Shown piece after piece: positions 1-5,707 of a stretch of 7,914 nt of DNA; positions within the stretch are counted from its first letter, which is position 1; every line of letters starts with the position of its first letter. The notes beneath the pieces were generated by a model, which saw nothing but the letters and a program-made list of their open reading frames with translations, had not been told where the DNA came from and ran no database searches. The position numbers were made by a program, and so were the translations under genes. The DNA is taken from contig DOSQ01000120.1 of assembly GCA_003512125.1 (NCBI GenBank), forward strand, positions 1-7,914, read 5' to 3'. Source of the stretch: Acidaminococcaceae bacterium (GTDB lineage Bacteria; Bacillota; Negativicutes; Acidaminococcales; Acidaminococcaceae).

Positions 1-2
1 AC

Positions 3-329
3 GCTATACTGTTTGATGATATTACTATTTATCTGAGCAATATGTTGTATGGAAAAAATGCGCCGCAGGGTACCACGTTGGAAAAGGCAGCCGTGATCCG
101 GAAACAGATACAGGCATTGCTGGACGCGGCAAGGGCATGCGGCAGGACCGTGGTTTTTGTTTCCAATGAGGTGGGTAACGGCATTGTGCCTGATAATGCC
201 ATGGCCAGGGAATACAGGGATATTTCCGGCTGGGTGAACCAGCAGATCGGTGAAGCTGCCGACCAGGTCTTTTATGTGGTAGCGGGGCAGGCTGTAGATA
301 TCAAACGCCTTGCGTTCCGGTTTGACTGA
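3..329 (+). CDS. cobU: CobU, adenosylcobinamide kinase / guanylyltransferase (3' part)
   Basis: This is the C-terminal 108 residues of CobU; the reading frame is open to the left edge, so the start lies outside the window. CobU phosphorylates adenosylcobinamide and then transfers GMP from GTP, giving adenosylcobinamide-GDP, the substrate of CobS. The visible part begins with AILFDDITIYLSN, matching the family's D-x-L-T-x-W/Y-L-S-N strand. It continues with the typical FVSNEVGNGIVPDN and AREYRDISGWVNQQI segments and ends in the usual VVAGQAVDIK tail. The ATP/GTP-binding P-loop is off the window. cobT follows after an unusually long 105 bp gap, and cobS and a cobC-like gene complete the pathway. 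Identification is firm from motifs and context. Confidence 0.93.
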   Translation, partial: AILFDDITIYLSNMLYGKNAPQGTTLEKAAVIRKQIQALLDAARACGRTVVFVSNEVGNGIVPDNAMAREYRDISGWVNQQIGEAADQVFYVVAGQAVDIKRLAFRFD

Positions 330-347
330 CCGCTTTAGTAAAGGTTT

Positions 348-394
348 CACGGGCAAAAGGTATGGGAAAGTCACTACGCTGTGCCATGCCCGTG
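348..394. repeat. Inverted repeat in the cobU-cobT gap
   Basis: The 105 bp between cobU and cobT contains a perfect 8 bp inverted repeat, CACGGGCA at 348-355 and TGCCCGTG at 387-394, around a 31 nt interior. The interior holds GGGAA at 364-368. The loop is too long and there is no T-run, so this is not an intrinsic terminator. It could be a structured intercistronic RNA element. I see no convincing promoter here. Confidence 0.45.
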
Positions 395-434
395 TAAGTG
401 TTCAGATTACACAGATATGAAATGGAGTGCTTCG

Positions 435-1451
435 ATGTTAGAAGATTTATATATTGAGCTGCCAAATGAAAACATCCGGAAAGAAGTACTGAAAAACTGG
501 GAATCCGTGTTGTTGCCCGGAGAAGATTTCGGGATTTTGCCTGGTCTGACGGCGGATTATCTGATGATGACGGACGGCCGTGGCATCCGGGGCCTGCGTC
601 CGGTCATGCTGCTGATGTGCGGCGATCACGGTATCTGTAAATACGGAGTCAGTGCTTTCCCGCAGGAAGTGACCCTGCAGATGATCAACGGCTACGGCAG
701 GGGAACCGCCGCCGCTAATGTAATGGCCCGTCATGCCGGTGCCGAAATAATCGTTGTGGACGTAGGCACAAATTTTGACCTGCACGCTTTTTCCCATGTG
801 CGGCAGTGTAAGGTTGCCTGGGGCACGGACGATTTTACCCAGGGTCCTGCCATGCGTTACGATCAGGCTGTTGCAGCCCTGGAAACCGGCATGCGTATTG
901 CCGATGAAATGATAGACGGCGGCTGCAATCTGCTGGAGACCGGGGAGATGGGCATTGCCAATACCACTTCTACCGCTGCGATCGCCGCCGGATTTTTGGG
1001 ATTATCACCTGAACTGACCACCGGACGGGGCAGCGGAATCAATGACGAACGTATGAAAATCAAAACAGAGGTTGTTCGCAGAGGCCTGGAAGTAAATAAA
1101 CCGAAGGCCGGAGACGGGATGGACGTACTGTGCAAGGTCGGCGGTTACGATCATGCAGGTCTGGCCGGCATGATGCTGGCAGGCGCGGCGCGGCATGTAC
1201 CGACCATGGTGGACGGTGTGAATGCGACGGCCGCCGCGCTAATTGCCTATGGAATCGATCCGCATTGCGCGAAGTATTTGCTGTGTTCCCATCTTTCTTC
1301 TGATCTGAGTGCAAAGAAGATGCTGGAAGTGCTGCAGCTTAAGCCTATTGTGCATGCGGGCATGCGCCTGGGTGAAGGAACCGGTGCCTCGCTGGCCATC
1401 AGTATTTTGCGCGCGGCGTTGGATACCTACCGGGAACTGACGGGAGACTGA
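435..1451 (+). CDS. cobT: CobT family: nicotinate-nucleotide:lower-base phosphoribosyltransferase
   Basis: CobT transfers phosphoribose from nicotinate mononucleotide to the cobamide lower base, giving an alpha-riboside 5'-phosphate. I chose the ATG at 435 because GGAG at 424-427 lies 7 nt upstream; an in-frame GTG at 381 and ATG at 417 have no comparable site. The product has 338 residues, close to the usual 340-350. Visible motifs are DHG at 64-66, GEMGIANTT with E171 and N176-T178, GRGSG at 197-201, KVGGYD at 234-239, and MRLGEGTGA with E314, which matches the catalytic Glu (E317) of Salmonella CobT. The N-terminal KPPGSLGRLE motif found in most CobT proteins is replaced by LLPGEDFGILPGL. 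A second CobT-like gene two genes downstream has that motif, so this protein may be an ArsA-like partner. The base used cannot be read from the sequence. Confidence 0.9.
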   Translation: MLEDLYIELPNENIRKEVLKNWESVLLPGEDFGILPGLTADYLMMTDGRGIRGLRPVMLLMCGDHGICKYGVSAFPQEVTLQMINGYGRGTAAANVMARHAGAEIIVVDVGTNFDLHAFSHVRQCKVAWGTDDFTQGPAMRYDQAVAALETGMRIADEMIDGGCNLLETGEMGIANTTSTAAIAAGFLGLSPELTTGRGSGINDERMKIKTEVVRRGLEVNKPKAGDGMDVLCKVGGYDHAGLAGMMLAGAARHVPTMVDGVNATAAALIAYGIDPHCAKYLLCSHLSSDLSAKKMLEVLQLKPIVHAGMRLGEGTGASLAISILRAALDTYRELTGD

Positions 1452-1452
1452 A

Positions 1453-2301
1453 ATGGCTGAAGAAGATCTGAAGAAAAAAGGGACCGAAGTAGAAGAGGAA
1501 ACCGGTTTCTGGAACCGGTTGAATATCCGTCTGCCCGAGCGGTCCACCGGGCCCTTCCGTTATCTGCGTGATTTTTTTACCTGCCTGGAATTTTTAACAA
1601 GGATACGGATGACCAAGCGGGATGTATGGTTCCCTGATGATTTTGCCCGTTCAGTGCCTTATTTTCCGCTGGTTGGGGGAATAATGGGAGCGCTGATGTG
1701 GGGCGCTGCACGGATCGGTATGCTGGCCGGTTTTTCCGGTAATGTGATGGGGCTGTTCCTGGTAATGGCTGAACTTTTCTTTATCGGTACTCTGATGTAT
1801 GACGGGTTTATGGATACCGCAGACGGTCTCTTCAGCGGAAGGACCCGGGAACGGAAACTGGAGATCATGCAGGACAGCCATGTGGGAGCCAATGCGGTAA
1901 TCGGCGCCATCATCCTGATACTGGCCAAGGTCACTTTGTTCGGCTCTTTCAAGCCTGCCGATCTGGGACCTTTACTGGCATCCATGTACATTATTACCCG
2001 GACACTGATGGTTATCTATATCCTGAAGTTCCCCAATGCCCGGCCCGGCGGTCTGGGGGAAATGTTTAAAACCGGCGGCAGCCCGGTCTATCTGTTGCTG
2101 GCTGTGGCTTTTGCAGCGGGGATGCTCTTCTTTTTGGGACCGGTGTGGTGCAAACTGGCTGTGATCAGCTGTATTCCCTGTATCGCCCTTGCGTTTTATC
2201 TGAAATGGAACCTGGGCGGTCTGACCGGAGATACGTTCGGCTTCCTGACAGAATGCGGCAACGTGATCGTACTGTTTTTAACCTATTGCTTTTTACGATA
2301 A
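1453..2301 (+). CDS. cobS: CobS, adenosylcobinamide-GDP ribazoletransferase
   Basis: CobS is the membrane enzyme that joins adenosylcobinamide-GDP to the alpha-riboside (or its phosphate) of the lower base. It begins one base after the cobT stop, with GGGAG at 1442-1446 and 6 nt spacing, so the two are translationally close. The 282-residue product has a charged N-terminal extension of about 40 residues before FLTRIRM, longer than I expect for the family. Family signatures follow: VPYFPLVGG (68-76), the acidic metal-binding DGFMDTADGL (117-126), MQDSHVGA (139-146), and GLTGDTFG (256-263) near the C-terminus. Hydrophobic membrane segments lie near 71-92, 98-116, 147-164, 172-191, 211-230 and 234-250, with one at the C-terminal end. 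The key aspartates D117, D121 and D124 are present. Confident call. Confidence 0.95.
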   Translation: MAEEDLKKKGTEVEEETGFWNRLNIRLPERSTGPFRYLRDFFTCLEFLTRIRMTKRDVWFPDDFARSVPYFPLVGGIMGALMWGAARIGMLAGFSGNVMGLFLVMAELFFIGTLMYDGFMDTADGLFSGRTRERKLEIMQDSHVGANAVIGAIILILAKVTLFGSFKPADLGPLLASMYIITRTLMVIYILKFPNARPGGLGEMFKTGGSPVYLLLAVAFAAGMLFFLGPVWCKLAVISCIPCIALAFYLKWNLGGLTGDTFGFLTECGNVIVLFLTYCFLR

Positions 2302-2320
2302 CTGTTGAAAATCATATAAT
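2292..2320 (+). promoter_or_regulatory. Candidate internal promoter before the second CobT-family gene
   Basis: TTTACG at 2292-2297 (4 of 6 matches to TTGACA) and a perfect TATAAT at 2315-2320 are separated by 17 nt. They overlap the end of cobS and lie about 60 nt before the start of the next gene. This could give the second CobT-family gene and cobC extra expression independent of the upstream operon. It rests on sequence match only. Confidence 0.4.
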
Positions 2321-2380
2321 CTTGAAACGTTGGATGAAATGATCCGTCATATGGGATATTATTTAACAGAGGAAACAGGA

Positions 2381-3256
2381 ATGCATATTGAAGAACTGGT
2401 TACGAAAATTCAACCCTTGAGCAGGGAAATAATAGATGCAGCGCAGAAACGGTTTGACAACCTGATTAAACCGGTAGGCTCACTGGCACAGCTGGAAAGC
2501 ATGACCACGCGCTATGCGGGCATCGTCGGCTCTTCGGATAAGAAGCTGGTAGTGATTCCGGAGACGCGCCTCCTTTTACTGTGGGGCGAGATGAAGCACA
2601 CAGCGGAAATCGAAGCCGCAATGCTGCAGAAGAAAGCGGTTTCTGTTTTTGCGTCCCATGTAAATGCCAGGGTCATCCCGCTTCTGGTAATCGGCGAAAC
2701 CGCGTATGACCTTTTGGAAGAAGGGGCGATGCTGACAGGGGAGTATATTGCTGAAGAAAAGGCAGGCCTTATCTGCCTGGGAACCTGTGAAAAAGAGTTA
2801 AGGCCGGACTGGCAGGACCTGCTGGAAGAAGAAGACGGTCTTGCCTTGCTGGAGAGGCTGCAATGCCATCCGGTATCTGCAATGACCGGATCCATATTGC
2901 AGGCAGCAGGCATGCGCATCCCTGTGATGCTGGATGGCGTGGCCAGCTGTCTGGCTGCCTTTGCCGCAGCCCGGTTTAATCCCTGTGTACTGCAATACTG
3001 TTTTGCAGGGGATGAATCGGCCGAACCGGGCAGTGCGGGTTTGTTGGAAAAACTGCAGCTGCAGGCGCCGTTACGCCTGTCCCTGAACAATGGGGAAGGT
3101 ATCGGGGCGCTGACCTGTCTCCGGTTGTTCGACGCAGGTATCAAAGCCTACACGGAAATGGAAACCTTTGAAGAAGCCGGCGTACATAATGAGAAAGAAG
3201 ATTATTCGTTCAAAGTTCAGGAAGATAAGAATAAACAAGGAAGAAGAAATAACTAA
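2381..3256 (+). CDS. Divergent CobT-family protein (possible ArsB-like partner)
   Basis: This 291-residue protein belongs to the CobT family but is degenerate in the middle. I chose the ATG at 2381 because GAGG at 2369-2372 is 8 nt upstream and the protein then begins MHIEELVTKIQPLS, like CobT N-termini. TTG at 2330 and ATGs at 2339 and 2351 are weaker. Retained features are RFDNLIKPVGSLAQLE (K30-S34), SAMTGSILQAAGMRIPVMLDG (aligning with CobT's GMTGVMLGAA...PVLLDG), and NNGEGIGA with E239 where CobT has its catalytic Glu. The DHG motif is replaced by WGEMKH. The E-x-G-x-x-NTT loop and the following GRGSG segment are missing, giving a protein about 50 residues short. The C-terminal 30 residues are highly charged. 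It is probably not an independent CobT; a heterodimer with the upstream CobT is my inference. Confidence 0.8.
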   Translation: MHIEELVTKIQPLSREIIDAAQKRFDNLIKPVGSLAQLESMTTRYAGIVGSSDKKLVVIPETRLLLLWGEMKHTAEIEAAMLQKKAVSVFASHVNARVIPLLVIGETAYDLLEEGAMLTGEYIAEEKAGLICLGTCEKELRPDWQDLLEEEDGLALLERLQCHPVSAMTGSILQAAGMRIPVMLDGVASCLAAFAAARFNPCVLQYCFAGDESAEPGSAGLLEKLQLQAPLRLSLNNGEGIGALTCLRLFDAGIKAYTEMETFEEAGVHNEKEDYSFKVQEDKNKQGRRNN

Positions 3257-3282
3257 CAGAATCTGCAAAGGGAGAAAGAATG

Positions 3283-3302
3283 CGCTGCTGTCCAGAGCAG
3301 CG
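3283..3302 (+). repeat. Small hairpin just before the cobC ribosome binding site
   Basis: CGCTGCT at 3283-3289 pairs perfectly with AGCAGCG at 3296-3302 around a 6 nt loop. It ends 4 nt before the GGGGGAG ribosome binding site of the next gene. No T-run follows, so it is not a terminator. It may influence mRNA processing or initiation at cobC. Confidence 0.5.
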
Positions 3303-3316
3303 AAAGGGGGAGAATT

Positions 3317-3916
3317 ATGGCAAAACTTTATCTGATCCGTCATGGGGAAACCGATTACAACAATGCCATGCGTTTTCAGGGACAGACAGATATTCCGCTG
3401 AACCAGAACGGGATTGAACAGGCAGAAAAAGCAGCGGAATTCTTCAGGGATATTCCACTGCAGGCTATTTATACCAGCAGCCTGAAACGCGCAAGTGTTA
3501 CCGCGGAAATCATTGGTAAGGCTAAAGGAATCGAACCGCAGGAAACAGATGCACTGCGGGAGATGAGTTTCGGCATCTGGGAAAATATGAACAGCGCTGA
3601 TATCCAAAAGAAGTATGCGAAAGAGTGGAAGGATTTTTTTGCGAGCCCTGCCAACACTAAAATCCCGCAGGGAGAGAGCATGCTGGAGGTGCAAAAGCGC
3701 GCTTATCCGGAAGTACAGCGTATCCTGGACCAGTATCCCGAAGGGGATGTGGCCTTTGTCGCCCATGGCGGGGTCATCCGGGTGCTGATCTGCACCATGC
3801 TGGGACTGGATCTGAACCGTTCCTGGCACCTGCATGTAGGTAATGCATCCATTACCTGCTTCTATTATTGGGGACGTTCCTATACGCTGGATTATGCAAA
3901 CATGACAAAATATTGA
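3317..3916 (+). CDS. cobC: Histidine phosphatase, likely alpha-ribazole phosphatase CobC
   Basis: This is a 199-residue histidine (phosphoglycerate-mutase-like) phosphatase. The phospho-accepting RHGET lies at 8-12 with H9, followed by SSLKRA with R58, E82 in the REMSFGIWE segment (81-89), and the second catalytic histidine H150 in VAHGG. All four core residues of the superfamily are present. Position after cobU-cobT-cobS supports CobC, which removes the 5'-phosphate from alpha-ribazole phosphate or from the phosphorylated cobamide. The family is broad, so substrate specificity is inferred from the neighbourhood. The start follows a very strong GGGGGAG at 3306-3312, with 4 nt spacing. The gene sits 60 bp after the second CobT-family gene, and no clear terminator follows it. 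Confidence 0.85.
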   Translation: MAKLYLIRHGETDYNNAMRFQGQTDIPLNQNGIEQAEKAAEFFRDIPLQAIYTSSLKRASVTAEIIGKAKGIEPQETDALREMSFGIWENMNSADIQKKYAKEWKDFFASPANTKIPQGESMLEVQKRAYPEVQRILDQYPEGDVAFVAHGGVIRVLICTMLGLDLNRSWHLHVGNASITCFYYWGRSYTLDYANMTKY

Positions 3917-3974
3917 CTAATTGGCAATAGCATGACAGATTTAGAACTTAAATTGCTTATATAATAACAAAAAG

Positions 3975-4037
3975 TGCTAAAACAATGTCAAAATGCAATT
4001 TTACTAAAATTGTAACCAATAATATTGCAATTTAGCA
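3975..4037. promoter_or_regulatory. AT-rich region with inverted repeats upstream of a strong promoter
   Basis: The 288 bp between cobC and the zinc-ribbon gene is much more AT-rich than its surroundings. It contains a perfect palindrome, CAATTTTA-C-TAAAATTG (3996-4012). A wider inverted repeat, TGCTAAA (3975-3981) and TTTAGCA (4031-4037), flanks it and ends directly at the -35 box. TGCAATTT occurs twice, at the palindrome and just before the -35. The layout suggests an operator or an UP-like element. I cannot name the regulator. Confidence 0.5.
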
Positions 4038-4065
4038 TTGACAAGTTTTCTTTTTTTGGTATACT
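4038..4065 (+). promoter_or_regulatory. Strong sigma-70-type promoter
   Basis: A perfect -35 TTGACA at 4038-4043 and a -10 TATACT at 4060-4065 (5 of 6) are separated by 16 nt that include a T-run. Transcription should begin near 4072, giving a leader of about 130 nt before the zinc-ribbon gene. This is the best promoter in the window. Confidence 0.82.
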
Positions 4066-4140
4066 TCAATTTAGGATATCTCAAGGCCGGCTTAGTTTAT
4101 TGTTTCGTTTTCTCACTTGTTTTCAAAGTACATCAAAAGG

Positions 4141-4197
4141 ATGAAGCGGTACAGTAAGAAGATAGTTGTTCCTATGGGGTACAAAGAAAAGGAGTGA
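4141..4197 (+). CDS. Possible 18-codon leader ORF
   Basis: An ORF runs from ATG 4141 to TGA 4197 inside the leader of the zinc-ribbon gene, encoding MKRYSKKIVVPMGYKEKE. Its last codons overlap the downstream gene's AAAAGGAG ribosome binding site, and its stop is 7 nt before that gene's ATG, an arrangement that would allow coupled translation. AAAAGG directly abuts its own ATG, which is too close for good initiation. A shorter start at 4174 is in the same frame. Treat it as possible only. Confidence 0.25.
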   Translation: MKRYSKKIVVPMGYKEKE

Positions 4198-4204
4198 CTG
4201 AACT

Positions 4205-4498
4205 ATGTTTGAAGACAAGACACTGAAATGCGTCGAATGTGGTAATGAATTCATTTTTTCTGCATCGGAGCAGGAATTTTACGCAGAAAAAGGTTTTGCT
4301 AATGAACCGAAACGCTGCTCTTCCTGTCGTGCGGCCCGTAAAGCCCGTATGAACGGAACCCAGCCGCGTGAAATGTTTAAGGCAGTATGCGCTGAATGCG
4401 GCAAAGAAACAGAAGTACCTTTCCATCCTTCTGAAGACCGCCCGGTTTATTGCTTTGATTGCTTCAATAAACGGAAAGCAGGACATAACCACGAATAA
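4205..4498 (+). CDS. Double zinc-ribbon protein of unknown function
   Basis: This small 97-residue soluble protein has two CxxC...CxxC zinc ribbons. The first uses C9/C12 and C38/C41 and contains the typical FYAEKGFANEPKRC segment. The second uses C62/C65 and C83/C86 and contains the typical VPFHPSEDRPVYC segment. Both match uncharacterised zinc-ribbon families common in Firmicutes and other anaerobes. The linker (42-57) and C-terminus are basic, compatible with nucleic acid or ribosome contact, but no function is established that I can name. AAAAGGAG at 4187-4194 lies 10 nt before the ATG. The gene has its own strong promoter and terminator, so it is a monocistronic, probably well-expressed unit. 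All eight cysteines are intact. Confidence 0.85.
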   Translation: MFEDKTLKCVECGNEFIFSASEQEFYAEKGFANEPKRCSSCRAARKARMNGTQPREMFKAVCAECGKETEVPFHPSEDRPVYCFDCFNKRKAGHNHE

Positions 4499-4546
4499 AA
4501 TGATGTAATGTTATAACATCACCCCTTAGAGACCCATAGTATCCCC

Positions 4547-4587
4547 AACCGACTGTTCAATTGGGCAGTCGGTTTATTTTTTGTTTT
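4547..4587 (+). terminator. Intrinsic terminator of the zinc-ribbon gene
   Basis: AACCGACTG at 4547-4555 pairs perfectly with CAGTCGGTT at 4566-4574, a 9 bp stem with a 10 nt loop. A T-rich tract (4573-4587, broken only by one A and one G) follows directly. It lies about 50 nt after the stop codon. A small extra inverted repeat, TGATGT/ACATCA at 4501-4506/4516-4521, sits between the stop codon and the terminator. Confidence 0.9.
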
Positions 4588-4629
4588 ATAAAGATATTGA
4601 ACAGCGTTGTGTGCATTATCACGTATTTA

Positions 4630-4638
4630 TGATATAAT
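4630..4638 (+). promoter_or_regulatory. Extended -10 promoter for the DUF2156 gene
   Basis: TGATATAAT at 4630-4638 is a perfect extended -10 element (TGnTATAAT). The -35 region is poor: TGTGCA at 4610-4615 with 17 nt spacing. Extended -10 promoters can work without a good -35. Transcription would start near 4645, leaving a leader of about 105 nt that contains several structured elements. Confidence 0.65.
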
Positions 4639-4667
4639 GAATATCATTGAGAAAAAATGGAAGGAAA

Positions 4668-4695
4668 GGAATTAATTCCGGGCGGATGCTCCGCC
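4668..4695 (+). promoter_or_regulatory. Palindrome and GC hairpin in the DUF2156 leader
   Basis: A perfect 12 bp palindrome, GGAATTAATTCC at 4668-4679, is followed after one base by a GC-rich hairpin, GGCGGA (4681-4686) and TCCGCC (4690-4695), with a 3 nt loop. The palindrome lies about 25 nt into the transcript and could be a repressor operator; the hairpin could stabilise the mRNA or pause polymerase. Function is inferred. Confidence 0.45.
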
Positions 4696-4704
4696 TGACG
4701 TTAT

Positions 4705-4732
4705 AAAGCATAACCGGTGTGTTATGTTTTTT
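4705..4732 (+). terminator. Terminator-like hairpin in the leader (possible attenuator)
   Basis: AAAGCATAAC at 4705-4714 pairs with GTTATGTTTT at 4721-4730 (one G-U pair, 6 nt loop) and runs into six Ts at 4727-4732. The stem is AT-rich, so termination would be weak or conditional. It ends 6 nt before the AGGGG site of the next gene, so it is either a leaky attenuator or a structure that affects initiation. Confidence 0.4.
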
Positions 4733-4749
4733 CAGAAAGGGGTATATTT

Positions 4750-5631
4750 ATTTTAGAATTTAAAGAAGTTGAGGTTAAAGATCGATCCTTATTTGAGTCG
4801 TATCTGAGCAAGCCGGAACATTTCGGCTCAGAATGTGCCTTTACCAACCTGTATATCTGGAGGGATTATTACCGTACCTGGTGGACGGAAAAGTTTGGTT
4901 TCCTGCTGATCAAGGTGCAGTTAGAAGATGAAGTGTTTTATCTGCAGCCGTTTGGCGGAAACGATGCGGACCTTGCGCTCCTTGCCAGAGAAATCAAAGA
5001 AGCAGAAGGCGGGCCCTTCGAATTCCGTGGCATTTATGAATGTTCTCTGGAACGTTTAAGCTGTCTGAAGGGTGAAGAGGAATACAGGGAAAGCCGTGAC
5101 AGCTGGGACTACGTATATTTGCAGGAAGATCTGGCAACTTTGCGGGGCCGCCGTTACCACGGGCAGAAAAATCATTATAATACCTTTAAGCGGGAAAATC
5201 CGGATTATGTATTTGAAATGATCAATCCGGAAAACTTTGCAGAATGTCTGTATTTCGGGGAAGAGTGGTGCAAGGCCCGCATGGATACGGACCCGAGTAT
5301 CGTCTGGGAGATCCGTGCCCTGCAGGAAGCCTTTGTAAACTTTGAAGCGCTGGGGTTACGCGGGGGAGCAATCCGCATCAATGGAAAGATCCAGGCTTTC
5401 GGTTTCGGCAAGGCAATTAACGGGCAGGTCTGCGACGAAAACGTGGAAAAGGCTAATTCCGATATCCGCGGGCTGTATGCAGCGATCCAGACAGAATGCG
5501 CCCAGAAGGTCTGGCCGGATATGAAATATATCAACCGGGAAGAAGACATGGGCCATGAAGGGCTGCGTAAAGCAAAAGAAGCGTTACACCCTGCGTTTAT
5601 GGTGAAGAAGTACAGTTTGTTAGTAAAATAA
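4750..5631 (+). CDS. DUF2156 protein (lysyl-phosphatidylglycerol synthase C-domain-like)
   Basis: This is a stand-alone DUF2156 protein, related to the GNAT-fold aminoacyl-tRNA-dependent transferase domain at the C-terminus of lysyl-phosphatidylglycerol synthase (MprF). Characteristic segments, numbered from the ATT start, are GRRYHGQKNHYNTFKREN (133-150) and INREEDMGHEGLRKAKEALHP (261-281). No membrane segments are visible, so any activity would be cytosolic or peripheral. The start is unusual. AAAGGGG at 4736-4742 is 7 nt before an ATT codon at 4750, and the product then begins M-LEFKEVEVKD as the family usually does, with 293 residues. The only standard alternative, GTG at 4717, lies in the loop of a hairpin and has no ribosome binding site. 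A GNAT acetyltransferase gene follows at 76 bp. The substrate is unknown. Confidence 0.85.
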   Translation: MLEFKEVEVKDRSLFESYLSKPEHFGSECAFTNLYIWRDYYRTWWTEKFGFLLIKVQLEDEVFYLQPFGGNDADLALLAREIKEAEGGPFEFRGIYECSLERLSCLKGEEEYRESRDSWDYVYLQEDLATLRGRRYHGQKNHYNTFKRENPDYVFEMINPENFAECLYFGEEWCKARMDTDPSIVWEIRALQEAFVNFEALGLRGGAIRINGKIQAFGFGKAINGQVCDENVEKANSDIRGLYAAIQTECAQKVWPDMKYINREEDMGHEGLRKAKEALHPAFMVKKYSLLVK

Positions 5632-5657
5632 GGAATCACGGATTACGCAGTGGTTCC
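5632..5657 (+). repeat. Intercistronic hairpin
   Basis: GGAATCAC at 5632-5639, immediately after the DUF2156 stop codon, pairs with GTGGTTCC at 5650-5657 (one G-U pair, 10 nt loop). No T-run follows, so read-through into the acetyltransferase gene is expected. It may protect the upstream mRNA end or set the ratio of the two products. Confidence 0.45.
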
Positions 5658-5707
5658 ATAAGTTGCGTTACAGGAAGACAGATACATCACATTGATTTGA
5701 GGGATCT

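Noticed and set aside
381..434. Upstream start (GTG 381 or ATG 417) for cobT
   Set aside because: It would add residues unlike the family and has no ribosome binding site, whereas ATG 435 has GGAG at 7 nt.
2512..3144. Minus-strand ORF of 210 codons
   Set aside because: Fully antisense to the second CobT-family gene, serine- and alanine-rich with no motif; a shadow frame.
3071..3835. Minus-strand ORF of 254 codons
   Set aside because: It lies opposite the second CobT-family gene and cobC, has no ribosome binding site context or recognisable domain, and its composition is what the reverse of GC-biased wobble positions gives.
3921..3957. Possible terminator after cobC
   Set aside because: Only a 5 bp pairing (3924-3928 with 3952-3956) and no T-run.
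3958..3966. TATAAT-like sequence after cobC as a promoter
   Set aside because: TATAAT at 3960-3965 has no -35 at usable distance (the nearest, ATGACA, is 22 nt away), while a much better promoter lies at 4038-4065.
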